In this document: positions 1-6,598 of the stretch, piece after piece
How the letters are laid out: each line of letters opens with the position of its first letter
Numbering within the stretch: position 1 is the stretch's first letter
Origin: Anaerolineales bacterium
GTDB lineage: Bacteria; Chloroflexota; Anaerolineae; Anaerolineales; Villigracilaceae
Direction: 5' to 3'
NCBI GenBank assembly: GCA_016789485.1
Contig: JAEURE010000049.1
Coordinates: 1-11,635 of the forward strand
DNA: 11,635 nt
Translations under genes and position numbers: made by a program
The notes under the pieces: model-generated
Seen by the model: the letters and a program-made list of their open reading frames with translations, nothing else
The model's database searches: none
What the model was told of the DNA's origin: nothing

Positions 1-642
1 GGCATATTCTTTCGTGGATCCGCTGAAACTGAAAATATATCAATTGACTTGCAGGGCGCCAGGGAAGCCAGCTTGAGCTTAAATCATGGTGCTGGCGAAT
101 TTCGAGTTCATAGTGGCGCGGGTATGAATGAAATGGTACGTGCCACCATCACGGGCGGGGTGGAGCAAAAAGTCAATCGAAACGGTGACAAGCTCGAGGT
201 TAAGATGCGACCCGCTCATGATTTCATGAGTATCCCGTTCATTGGACCCTCCAATCAACTGGATTGGGATGTCGCTGTAAATGCAGATATTCCCACTGCA
301 CTAAAATTGAATCTTGGCGCCAATAAATCCGTAATTGACCTGCGCGATTTGAATATCACGGATTTGAAACTGGAAACAGGAGCCAGCGAAACACAATTAA
401 CCCTGCCTTCAAAAGGCCGCTTCATCGCAGACCTTGATCTTGGTGCGGCGTCACTAACCATTACCATCCCTGACGGACTCTCTGCCCGAATTAAAGCCTC
501 GCTTGGCGCGGCGGATCTGAAAGTGGATGAGTCACGCTTCCCGCGCAGTGGCGGATATTACAAATCGCCTGATTACGAGACCGCGGCGAATACCACCGAT
601 ATCACCATTGATGCGGGTGCGGCATCGATAAAGATCAAGTAG
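1..642 (+). CDS. Toast-rack / LiaF-C-like beta-repeat protein (5' end outside window)
   Basis: The reading frame is open to the left edge of the window, so the N-terminus (signal peptide or membrane anchor, if any) is not visible; 213 residues are seen. They consist of short repeated beta units with a recurring Gly-Ala turn, for example LNHGAGEFRV, LNLGANKSVIDL, LETGASETQL, LDLGAASLTI, ASLGAADLKV and IDAGAASIKI. This periodic pattern is typical of the toast-rack (DUF2154/DUF4097-type) right-handed beta fold found in LiaF-like cell-envelope stress proteins. No catalytic motif is apparent, and a structural or sensory envelope role is inferred. The stop codon lies only 13 bases before the next start and overlaps its ribosome binding site, so the two genes are probably one operon and may together correspond to a split LiaF-type protein (membrane part plus toast-rack part). 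The family assignment is fairly safe; the exact function is unknown. Confidence 0.75.
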   Translation, partial: GIFFRGSAETENISIDLQGAREASLSLNHGAGEFRVHSGAGMNEMVRATITGGVEQKVNRNGDKLEVKMRPAHDFMSIPFIGPSNQLDWDVAVNADIPTALKLNLGANKSVIDLRDLNITDLKLETGASETQLTLPSKGRFIADLDLGAASLTITIPDGLSARIKASLGAADLKVDESRFPRSGGYYKSPDYETAANTTDITIDAGAASIKIK

Positions 643-648
643 GAGAGG
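641..648 (+). promoter_or_regulatory. Ribosome binding site overlapping upstream stop codon
   Basis: AGGAGAGG sits 7 bases before the ATG at 656 and shares two bases with the TAG of the preceding gene, so translation of the two genes is probably coupled. Confidence 0.7.
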
Positions 649-655
649 TGTTGAA

Positions 656-1417
656 ATGAAACGCATTGATCTGAGGATCATATTTGGAATTATGCTCATT
701 TTAGGCGGCGCTCTTACGCTGATGGAGACAATGGGCTACCTGAAGGATGCTTCTGATATATTTTGGGGCGGTGTATTTATTGCTGCCGGGCTGGTTTTTC
801 TCTCGTTGCTTTTTGGCGGACATTGGTGGAGCGCATTCCCTGGATTTACCCTCCTCGCCCTTGGTGTATTGATCATCCTTCCAGACTCGCTTGAAGATTT
901 TGGTGGCGCAATTTTCCTTGGTGGTATTGCGCTTGGTTTTTGGTATGTCTATTTTACCGGTCGCGCTGAAAGATGGTGGGCTCTTATTCCTGCCGGGGTA
1001 ATGACGGCGCTTGCGCTCGTGGTTATCGTCTCCGAAAGATTTGAGGAATATTCAGGCGCGGTCTTCCTCGGCGGTATTGGACTGGCGTTTTTTGCAGTAT
1101 ATTTCACTAGCGTGGCTGAACGCTGGTGGGCGTTGATCCCTGCGGGAGTTCTATCCACTCTGGCTGGGGTCACGATTGCAGCAGAAAAATTTGGCGAATT
1201 CCAGACCGCGGGTTTCTTCTTCTTTGGTCTCGCCCTGACTTTTCTGCTTGTTGCGGTACTGGCAAGGATGAGTTGGGCATATTGGCCTGCCCTGATACTA
1301 GGGATTATGGGGTTTCTAGGCATTGCCTCGTTGTTGGATTTTGCAAATTATGTCTGGGCTGTCGCGCTGATCGCTGGGGGTGGATTTATATTAGTCCGAT
1401 ACTTTACGAATAGGTAA
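656..1417 (+). CDS. Polytopic membrane protein with four ~50-residue repeats
   Basis: This 253-residue protein is almost entirely hydrophobic, with about eight to nine predicted membrane segments. The N-terminus (MKRIDLRIIFGIMLILGGAL) resembles the small membrane domain of LiaI/LiaF/DUF5668 proteins. Residues 31-80, 81-130, 131-180 and 181-230 form four tandem units of about 50 residues. The middle two are very similar and share GGIxLxF, VYFT, AERWWALIPAGV and an acidic-aromatic end (SERFEE / AEKFGE). The outer copies are more diverged but keep the Trp and Pro-Ala or Pro-Gly positions. The start is fixed by a strong ribosome binding site (AGGAGAGG, 641-648) that overlaps the preceding TAG. 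Co-transcription with a toast-rack protein suggests a membrane partner in envelope-stress sensing, which is inference. A strong terminator follows directly. Confidence 0.75.
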   Translation: MKRIDLRIIFGIMLILGGALTLMETMGYLKDASDIFWGGVFIAAGLVFLSLLFGGHWWSAFPGFTLLALGVLIILPDSLEDFGGAIFLGGIALGFWYVYFTGRAERWWALIPAGVMTALALVVIVSERFEEYSGAVFLGGIGLAFFAVYFTSVAERWWALIPAGVLSTLAGVTIAAEKFGEFQTAGFFFFGLALTFLLVAVLARMSWAYWPALILGIMGFLGIASLLDFANYVWAVALIAGGGFILVRYFTNR

Positions 1418-1430
1418 AATAGCAACTTCC

Positions 1431-1474
1431 TATAAAAAGATATCCCCGCTGTTCAGCGGGGATATCTTTTTATA
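1431..1474. terminator. Bidirectional intrinsic terminator between convergent genes
   Basis: The arms 1431-1451 and 1454-1474 are perfect reverse complements (21 bp) around a TT centre. The core is GATATCCCCGCTG, flanked by an A5 tract on the left and a T5 tract on the right, so the hairpin gives a U-tract whichever strand is transcribed. It lies between the + strand membrane protein (ends 1417) and the - strand NifU-like gene (ends 1493) and should stop transcription from both sides. Confidence 0.93.
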
Positions 1475-1492
1475 CCTGCCCTCAGGTATTTT

Positions 1493-1738
1493 CTATTTAG
1501 CTTCCACCACATTTACATTTGGAAAGAATTGGTGGACAGTGCCCGCCACCCAGCCATGCAAGGTGGCAGGTGAAAGCGGGCAATTCAAGCAAGCTCCCCC
1601 AAGTTTTACTTCGAGGGTGTTGTCGTGGAGTGAAACAAAATCCACGGTGCCGCCATGATATTGCTCAATATATGCATTCAACTTTTCAATAAGATGGCGC
1701 AATTGTGTTTCCTGATTCGCGATCTCTGACATTGTCAT
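1493..1738 (-). CDS. NifU C-terminal-domain (Nfu-type) Fe-S scaffold protein
   Basis: This is a small protein of 81 residues. It matches the C-terminal domain of NifU/Nfu: a helical N-terminal half (ETQLRHLIEKLNAYIEQYHGG), a beta hairpin (VDFVSLHDNTLEVKL), then GGACLNCPLSPATLHGWV with the CxxC pair that holds a transient [4Fe-4S] cluster for delivery to client proteins. Family knowledge gives a cytoplasmic Fe-S carrier role. The start at 1738 is preferred over an ATG 18 bases earlier. It overlaps the upstream stop as TAATG and is preceded by GGAGAG at a 5-base spacing, inside the end of the upstream gene. This implies translational coupling to the cyclic-nucleotide-binding-domain gene. The client could be any Fe-S protein; the nearby hydrogenase is Fe-S rich, but no direct link is visible. 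Confidence 0.85.
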   Translation of the reverse strand: MTMSEIANQETQLRHLIEKLNAYIEQYHGGTVDFVSLHDNTLEVKLGGACLNCPLSPATLHGWVAGTVHQFFPNVNVVEAK

Positions 1739-2211
1739 TATTTCTCTCCTTTCCATTCAGTACGGTTCGAATTCAAAAGAGATTGAATTTGTGCATGGGC
1801 ATTTTCCCATCTCGGCGAGACGATGCGCGCGAGGCGGTCAATGACAGTTGTTCCTATTTCTGGATGGTCTCTGACCAGAGCCCAAAGATGAGCTCCCTCG
1901 ATTCGTATTGCTGCAACATCTGTTTCGCTGACAATGCTGGAAGTATATTTGGGAGTTCCAATAACTGCAGACCAGCCGAAAACTTCGCCATCGTGCAGAC
2001 GGGTCAATGTAAGTGGAGGTCCGTCGTAGGGTTTATAACGAATGGCAATTTCTCCGCTTATAAGCAAATATAAATACTTGGCCGGGTCCCCTTGTTCAAA
2101 AATAACTGTCCCTGCAGGGCAGAAGAAATCTTCGAAGAGATTTTTCAAGATGGATATTTGAAACGCATCAAAACCTTGAAACAGGGGGATGTAAGGAAGT
2201 GAGTCCAACAT
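1738..2211 (-). CDS. Stand-alone cyclic-nucleotide-binding (Crp/Fnr N-domain-like) protein
   Basis: The 157-residue product fits the cNMP-binding beta-roll of the Crp/Fnr family. It has the usual opening (LPYIPLFQGFDAFQISILKN), FCPAGTVIFEQGDPAKYLYLLISGEI (residues ~30-57), the region equivalent to the phosphate-binding cassette (HDGEVFGWSAVIGTPKYTSS) and a C-terminal long helix. Full Crp/Fnr regulators are about 220-240 residues with a C-terminal helix-turn-helix; here the protein stops after the connecting helix, so it cannot bind DNA in the usual way. The Arg that contacts the cyclic phosphate in Crp is not present at the expected place (KYTSS), so true cAMP binding is doubtful. The last base of the stop region overlaps the NifU-like start (TAATG), so the two are one operon. 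No good ribosome binding site precedes the ATG at 2211. A role as a small sensor or protein-protein module is inferred. Confidence 0.8.
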   Translation of the reverse strand: MLDSLPYIPLFQGFDAFQISILKNLFEDFFCPAGTVIFEQGDPAKYLYLLISGEIAIRYKPYDGPPLTLTRLHDGEVFGWSAVIGTPKYTSSIVSETDVAAIRIEGAHLWALVRDHPEIGTTVIDRLARIVSPRWENAHAQIQSLLNSNRTEWKGEK

Positions 2212-2230
2212 TTGATTGCATGTTAATCAA
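2212..2230. repeat. Imperfect palindrome TTGATT-N7-AATCAA, possible operator
   Basis: TTGATT (2212-2217) and AATCAA (2225-2230) are inverted around a 7-base centre, directly upstream of the cyclic-nucleotide-binding-domain start. The half-sites resemble Fnr/Crp-family half-sites, but the spacing does not match the standard 4-base spacer. Binding by any regulator is unproven. Confidence 0.3.
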
Positions 2231-2287
2231 CGTCTGGACAAGTTGCCAGTATCATATATCCTAATGTGAATGACATTTGTCCTTTAA

Positions 2288-2318
2288 TTGACGGAAAAAT
2301 TTTAGGCTCGGTTATACT
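2288..2318 (+). promoter_or_regulatory. Sigma-70-like promoter upstream of the TlpA-like gene
   Basis: TTGACG (2288-2293) is followed after 18-19 bases by TTATAC/TATACT (2312-2318), close to the -35/-10 consensus. The predicted start of transcription near 2325 leaves an A/T-rich leader of about 85 bases before the ATG at 2409. The divergent region 2212-2408 holds no gene. Besides this promoter it contains a second weak inverted repeat, AATGT-N5-ACATT (2263-2277). Confidence 0.5.
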
Positions 2319-2408
2319 TTGTGAAATAAGTAATATTTTATCCCTACAATTTGTCTTTGTAATAAATAGCACAAACTGCCTTCTTTACGGATTTATGCAA
2401 AAATAATA

Positions 2409-2969
2409 ATGGCTACTATCCCGCCTTCCCGTACTCGCGTCCTTGCCCTGCTGATGATCGGCTTGGGGCTTCTAGCTACCGGAATCATGTCTGTCATGCT
2501 TTTGGATCAAAATGCCGCCTCAGCTCAGGACTTTTCAACTGTCCCGGCCAAGGTAAATTTCCCCGCCCCTGAATTAACTCTCCAGAGTCTTTCTGGAGAA
2601 ACTGTATCTCTTGAGGATTATCGAGGCAAGGTTATCCTGGTTAATCTTTGGGCTACCTGGTGTCCACCATGCAGAGAGGAAATGCCGACTTTGCAGACAT
2701 TCTATGAAAAATATAAACAGGATGGCTTTGTGTTGATTGCCATTGATCAGGAAGAAACACGCGATATCGTAGCTCCTTTTGTAAACGAATTCGGATTAAC
2801 CTTCCCTGTTTGGCTGGATGAAAATTATGATGCTCAGCGAAAATTCAACACCATGAATTTACCAAGCTCATATGTGATAGACCGCGATGGTATGGTGCGT
2901 CTAATGTGGATAGGTGGAATCTCAAAAAGAAACCTTGAAAAATTTGTACCAGATATAATTTTGGAGTAA
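2409..2969 (+). CDS. TlpA/ResA-like thioredoxin-fold protein, exported
   Basis: The 186-residue protein has a hydrophobic N-terminal segment (residues ~11-32) ending in AASA-QD (36-41), which is either a cleavable signal peptide or a membrane anchor. The rest is an AhpC/TSA-Redoxin type thioredoxin fold: FPAPELTLQSLSGETVSLEDYRG is the family's entry strand, WCPPC (84-88) is the redox active site, and the cis-proline lies in NLPSSYVID (P152). TlpA/ResA/CcmG proteins act outside the cytoplasmic membrane as thiol-disulfide reductases, often for cytochrome c maturation or to keep cysteines reduced. No ribosome binding site is seen before the ATG, which is preceded by an A/T-rich leader. The OsmC-family gene starts two bases after the stop, so the two form an operon. 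The target is not evident; the neighbouring lipoproteins each carry a conserved cysteine pair and are possible clients (speculative). Confidence 0.88.
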   Translation: MATIPPSRTRVLALLMIGLGLLATGIMSVMLLDQNAASAQDFSTVPAKVNFPAPELTLQSLSGETVSLEDYRGKVILVNLWATWCPPCREEMPTLQTFYEKYKQDGFVLIAIDQEETRDIVAPFVNEFGLTFPVWLDENYDAQRKFNTMNLPSSYVIDRDGMVRLMWIGGISKRNLEKFVPDIILE

Positions 2970-2971
2970 AG

Positions 2972-3436
2972 ATGGATGTGACGATGAATTGGATGGGGAA
3001 AATGTCTTTTGAGGGGATGGGCGAATCTGGCGTTGTTCAAAAAATAGATGCGGACACCTCGGTAGGCGGTGAAAATGGGGCTCCTCGTCCAATGGAGCTA
3101 CTTGCAATGGGGTTGGCCGGTTGCACTGGCATGGACGTTATTTCCATCCTGCAAAAGAAACAGCAGCCAGTTGTAGGTTTTCAAGTGAACCTTCGAGCTG
3201 AACGGGCGGAAGAACATCCAAAAGTTTTTACGCAGGCGGTCATTGAATATCTAGTAATAGGCCGGGGCGTGAACGAAGCGGCTTTGTTGCGTTCGATTGA
3301 ACTTTCGGCAGAGCGTTACTGTCCCGCACAAGCCATGCTGGGCAAGGCTTTTCCAATGCGTTTGATCTATAAAATTCTGGACGAGGAATCGAAAGTGGTC
3401 TTGCGGGAAGGCGAATACGTTCAAAAAAGTAAATGA
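2972..3436 (+). CDS. OsmC/Ohr-family protein
   Basis: The 154-residue length and pattern fit the OsmC family: GGENGAPRPMELLAMGLAGC (residues 32-51) carries the first conserved Cys (C51), at the start of the long central helix that continues TGMDVISILQKK. ERYCPAQAMLG (114-124) holds the second Cys (C117). The ~66-residue separation matches the peroxidatic/resolving cysteine pair of OsmC/Ohr enzymes, which reduce organic hydroperoxides in the cytoplasm. The sequence is closer to the general OsmC/YhfA type than to classical Ohr, and many such proteins have untested substrates. The start at 2972 is supported by GGAG (2963-2966) at a 5-base spacing. It is the second gene of an operon with the TlpA-like thioredoxin, which suggests a shared thiol or oxidative-stress function. 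Confidence 0.88.
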   Translation: MDVTMNWMGKMSFEGMGESGVVQKIDADTSVGGENGAPRPMELLAMGLAGCTGMDVISILQKKQQPVVGFQVNLRAERAEEHPKVFTQAVIEYLVIGRGVNEAALLRSIELSAERYCPAQAMLGKAFPMRLIYKILDEESKVVLREGEYVQKSK

Positions 3437-3455
3437 AGCGCTCGCTTTTTTGAAC
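3419..3455. terminator. Convergent terminator hairpin between OsmC and lipoprotein genes
   Basis: GTTCAAAAAAG (3419-3429) and CTTTTTTGAAC (3445-3455) are perfect inverted repeats of 11 bp with a 15-base loop. The loop contains the start of a smaller alternative stem (AAGCG/CGCTT, 3436-3440/3443-3447) that is followed directly by T6 on the + strand. The structure overlaps the 3' end of the OsmC gene and the final base of the convergent lipoprotein gene, so the short gap serves both strands. Confidence 0.65.
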
Positions 3456-4951
3456 TAGGGGTAACTCCCACTGATGGAAGTGAAAGCATCGCCGCAGTCA
3501 CAGGCAATGACTATAGAACTGCCCTTCGTTAGGGTTCCCAGGTATTCACGGCTGCCATTGTGTGTAGTCCAACCATTCATGGTAAATGGTACTGCGCTGT
3601 CAGCCAGTATCCATTCCCCGTTGTATTTCCTTGCAATGTGAACGTGAGTCCCTGTGGCATGGCCGCCCGCGCAGGAAGGATATCCAATTTTGTCACCTGC
3701 TTTTAATTCAGTGCCGAGAGTGGTGCGTTGTTCGGTTGCAAGATGTAAATAAAAGATAACCCATCCTGTTCGCTCGTTGCCATCTTTATCAAGATCCAGT
3801 GCAACGCCATCAATGGTGGAGCGCACGACCAATCCATCCGCCATGGCAGTCACATAGTTTTCCGGTTTCACGCTTACGCAGCCGGATTTCTCGCTGGGCG
3901 GAGCAAAATCTATGGCTGCAAGAGGTTCTCCTGTACCCCAGCCTGTGTGCGGACCGCCTGTGTAAGACCAGGTTTGATCATATTGAAATGGGAGCATAAA
4001 ATCTGGCTGCTGTAAACTGCCAGGGATATGGATATATGGATTGTCCCAGGGATTGCCAAATAAATTTGAATAGGTCTGGAACAGGCCTTCGGGTCCGGTT
4101 GCGAGCGCGTATTCATTCCCGCTGTATATATTTGCGTAGTAAAACTGCATCGCTACTGATGCGGCATTTTGCCACGGGTCAGGCCTGATGAGAATTTCAT
4201 CAACGTCTTCAAACTCTAGAAGCTTCCCGATTCTCCAGCCATAATATCCATTGTTGAGAATGTTTGCAGCAAGGACAAGTTGAAGATATGGTGTTCCCCA
4301 GAATCTTCGTGAAAGCCCAAGTATTTGCCCGGTTTCTGTGAAATCCGGCTGAGTCAATGCACCGGTTTGATATTCGAGAATTGCCAGGAGCAGGCGCGGG
4401 CTGATGCTGTAGTTGATGGCAATATAATCTACCATCTCTGCACCGGAGCGCCATTTGCCGCCGACATATGCACGATATTTTTTTAACCAACCGGGTTGTG
4501 ATTCAACAAATGCAGCGGTATTAAATCCGGTGCCCGTGGGACCGTAAACAAATGCATGGTCAGGGATAATTTGAAATGGGCTGGCCCAGAGTGCGAGATA
4601 GTAGATCGGGATTTTCATGGGCATGCCGGGCGGCATGGTAGTGGCGTCCCGTGGAATCTGTGGGTTGGCGAGCAGAATTTCGTTTACAGTTGTATTGAAG
4701 CGTAACGCCAGAGATGGGAGAGAGTCTCCGGTCTGGGCAGTGTAGTCAACCAGCTCGCCCGGCGCATAAGCCTTTCGAGTTGGAAGCGGCGTTGGACTCG
4801 GTCCCAAGTTTGATTCATCGTTCAAAGAATCCATTCCCGGCGTTGTGATGCTATTTGGGCTGGGATTAGGTGTATTACAGGAAGTGATCAAGAACAATGC
4901 GCTTGTTAGAATAGCAAAGATTTTTCGAAAATAAATATTTTTTTTATTCAT
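3455..4951 (-). CDS. Lipoprotein with LysM, lysozyme-like helical and M23 peptidase domains (copy A)
   Basis: Read from the ATG at 4951 the product has 498 residues. This start puts a normal lipoprotein signal at the N-terminus (MNKKNIYFRK..., lipobox LITSC, Cys25) and overlaps the upstream stop by 8 bases; an earlier in-frame ATG at 5044 would bury the signal behind 31 polar residues. After a Pro/Ser-rich linker comes one LysM domain (residues ~69-115, YTAQTGDSLPSLALRFN) for peptidoglycan binding. A helical region (~149-304) contains ISPRLLLAILEYQTGAL, which resembles lysozyme-like/transglycosylase helices. The C-terminal part (~330-470) is M23-like: GGPH (H335), AIDFAPP (D348), YLHLA (H403) and THVHIARK (H436, H438). 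Cys358 and Cys427 are conserved in the two paralogs upstream. The likely role is cell-wall cleavage or binding at the outer face of the membrane. Two extra cysteines (CDC near residue 485) occur only in this copy. Confidence 0.85.
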   Translation of the reverse strand: MNKKNIYFRKIFAILTSALFLITSCNTPNPSPNSITTPGMDSLNDESNLGPSPTPLPTRKAYAPGELVDYTAQTGDSLPSLALRFNTTVNEILLANPQIPRDATTMPPGMPMKIPIYYLALWASPFQIIPDHAFVYGPTGTGFNTAAFVESQPGWLKKYRAYVGGKWRSGAEMVDYIAINYSISPRLLLAILEYQTGALTQPDFTETGQILGLSRRFWGTPYLQLVLAANILNNGYYGWRIGKLLEFEDVDEILIRPDPWQNAASVAMQFYYANIYSGNEYALATGPEGLFQTYSNLFGNPWDNPYIHIPGSLQQPDFMLPFQYDQTWSYTGGPHTGWGTGEPLAAIDFAPPSEKSGCVSVKPENYVTAMADGLVVRSTIDGVALDLDKDGNERTGWVIFYLHLATEQRTTLGTELKAGDKIGYPSCAGGHATGTHVHIARKYNGEWILADSAVPFTMNGWTTHNGSREYLGTLTKGSSIVIACDCGDAFTSISGSYP

Positions 4952-6557
4952 TCTTTTCGCGTATGATGCTGGACCAGCTTTGTCCAAGCAGGTCTGCGAT
5001 GACTTCCTCGTCACCGCGGACAAGTTTTCCTTTGTATGGCGCATCTCCGGCTACGACGCGCCAGCCATCCATGACGAATGGAATGGGACCATCTGCAGTG
5101 ACCCATTCGCCGTTGTATTTTCTTGCAAAGTGCAAGTGAGTCCCTGTTGAGACTCCCCCTTCACAGGAGGCATGGCCAATGCGGTCATTTAACTCAAGCC
5201 AGGTACCGGCAGCGACGCGGTCTTTATTGGCAATGTGCATGTATAGAAGATTCCAACCAGTTTGCTCGTAGCCATCGCCGTCAAGATCTACCATGACTGC
5301 GCCGTTTTCAGAGCGTACGACAAGGCCAGGGGCAGCGGCAACCACCCATGTATCCGTTGCGCCGCACCCCCCGCTTTTGGTGGGTGGGGCAAAATCTATA
5401 GCCGAAAACACGCTGTGAGATTGCCCGTAAATGGCAGGGTTTATTTGTCCCCAGCCATTGTGTGGACCACCTGTGAGATTCCACTGGACGTTGGGCTCAA
5501 ATGGCAAAGAAAGGGGCGGTTGGGTGAGCGCTGGGGGGAATAACGGATCGACTTCATCTGCAAGCGCCCAAGGGTCTCCGAACATTTTTGTATACATGGC
5601 TGGAAACCCAGAGTTGGGGTCAATGATCTGTGCCCATTTTGACTGGTTGTAAAGACGAGAGAAAAGATACTGGATCGCCACTGTGCCTGCATTTAGGCGG
5701 GGGTCAATTCGTAGTGACGTTCCATCTGGGAAATCAAGATGGGTGATGGTTCCAGCGCGCCAGCCATAATAAGCGATTGACATGTTGTTGATCGCCCAAA
5801 CCATCTGTACCGACATGCCTTTATAGTGATAATCATTAAAGCCCATCGGATAGTCTGTATGGAGCAGGTCAATGGGCTGGCTGCTTACCCAGCGGCTTTC
5901 ATATTCCAGCAGACCAAGGATCATCCGCGGATTGATGGAATTTTCGTATGCCAGACGTTCCACGGCATTGTAGCCTTCGATCCAGCCGGTGGAGCCCAGA
6001 TAGTCTCTGAAACTTGCCAGGTAACCCCCCTCTTTTTTTACAAAGGCTTCCACGTCAAAATCTGCGGCTGTGACGGAGAATACGATCTCCGCATCTGGCA
6101 TGATCTGGATGTTTGGCGTGGTTGGTTCGTAAATTTTGTTCGGAATAACAAGCAATGTACCGGGGTCGATCAGTGTTGTTTTGGTGAGGTCGGCATCCGA
6201 GACGATTTCAGATTCCTCCACTCCAAAGCGGCTTGCGATGGCGGAAAGCATATCGCCGCTTTGCGCGTAATATAGAAATGGTGCGGCATCTGTTGACGGG
6301 GTATAGGTTGGAGCAATGATCGGGGCTGCGCCGCCCGGTGTTGGTGTGTTGGAGATGCCAGCGTCTACTGCTGCAGGAGGTGTTGAGGTGTGGAAAATGA
6401 TCGGGTCGTCTTGAACAGCAAACGGGTCGATCAGAGGCGATGTTTGGGCGGGCGTGTCCGGTGTTGGTGTTTGCACAACTCCCCAGATCGAGGGAGATGT
6501 TCCGCAGGCGGATATTGTCAGTGCTATGATGGCAAAAAGTAGAATGATGCGATGCAT
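4944..6557 (-). CDS. Lipoprotein with LysM, lysozyme-like helical and M23 peptidase domains (copy B)
   Basis: This 537-residue paralog has a clear lipoprotein signal (MHRIILLFAIIALTISAC, Cys18), a long Thr/Pro-rich linker (~30-92, with TPTPDTP and TPTPGG), a LysM domain (~95-140, YYAQSGDMLSAIASRFGV) and the shared helical region (~165-330). The helical region includes INPRMILGLLEYESRW, where Glu220-Ser221 aligns by eye with the catalytic Glu-Ser of GH23 transglycosylases. The M23-like domain has GGPH (H366), AIDFAPP (D388), a DLDGDG loop (425-430), YMHIA (H441) and THLHFARK (H474, H476). Cys398 and Cys465 match the pair conserved in copies A and C. It starts 42 bases after copy C ends, with no ribosome binding site but with TATAAT 10 bases upstream. 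Its end overlaps copy A by 8 bases, implying coupling. Of the three it looks most likely to retain both enzyme activities, which is inference. Confidence 0.87.
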   Translation of the reverse strand: MHRIILLFAIIALTISACGTSPSIWGVVQTPTPDTPAQTSPLIDPFAVQDDPIIFHTSTPPAAVDAGISNTPTPGGAAPIIAPTYTPSTDAAPFLYYAQSGDMLSAIASRFGVEESEIVSDADLTKTTLIDPGTLLVIPNKIYEPTTPNIQIMPDAEIVFSVTAADFDVEAFVKKEGGYLASFRDYLGSTGWIEGYNAVERLAYENSINPRMILGLLEYESRWVSSQPIDLLHTDYPMGFNDYHYKGMSVQMVWAINNMSIAYYGWRAGTITHLDFPDGTSLRIDPRLNAGTVAIQYLFSRLYNQSKWAQIIDPNSGFPAMYTKMFGDPWALADEVDPLFPPALTQPPLSLPFEPNVQWNLTGGPHNGWGQINPAIYGQSHSVFSAIDFAPPTKSGGCGATDTWVVAAAPGLVVRSENGAVMVDLDGDGYEQTGWNLLYMHIANKDRVAAGTWLELNDRIGHASCEGGVSTGTHLHFARKYNGEWVTADGPIPFVMDGWRVVAGDAPYKGKLVRGDEEVIADLLGQSWSSIIREKNE

Positions 6558-6567
6558 GATTGATTGA

Positions 6568-6573
6568 ATTATA
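6568..6573 (-). promoter_or_regulatory. Possible -10 element close to the start of copy B
   Basis: TATAAT lies 10 bases upstream of the ATG at 6557, in a 41-base gap and with no Shine-Dalgarno sequence. It would give an almost leaderless transcript. No convincing -35 box is seen, so copy B could equally be read through from copy C. Confidence 0.3.
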
Positions 6574-6598
6574 TCCGCTTAGATTAAGGATGCATGAA

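Noticed and set aside
1705..2073. + strand open frame opposite the cyclic-nucleotide-type gene
   Set aside because: Antisense to the conserved domain gene and its coupled NifU-like partner; composition is not protein-like.
2212..2230. Canonical Fnr box
   Set aside because: The TTGAT/ATCAA half-sites are present, but the spacer is too long for the standard TTGAT-N4-ATCAA site, so it is listed only as a generic palindrome.
4952..5044. Upstream ATG at 5044 as the start of lipoprotein copy A
   Set aside because: It would add 31 polar residues before the signal peptide and overlap copy B by 101 bases; the ATG at 4951 gives a normal lipoprotein signal and an 8-base coupled overlap.
5826..6275. 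+ strand open frame opposite lipoprotein copy B
   Set aside because: Antisense shadow of a well-supported gene, with no domain or start signal.
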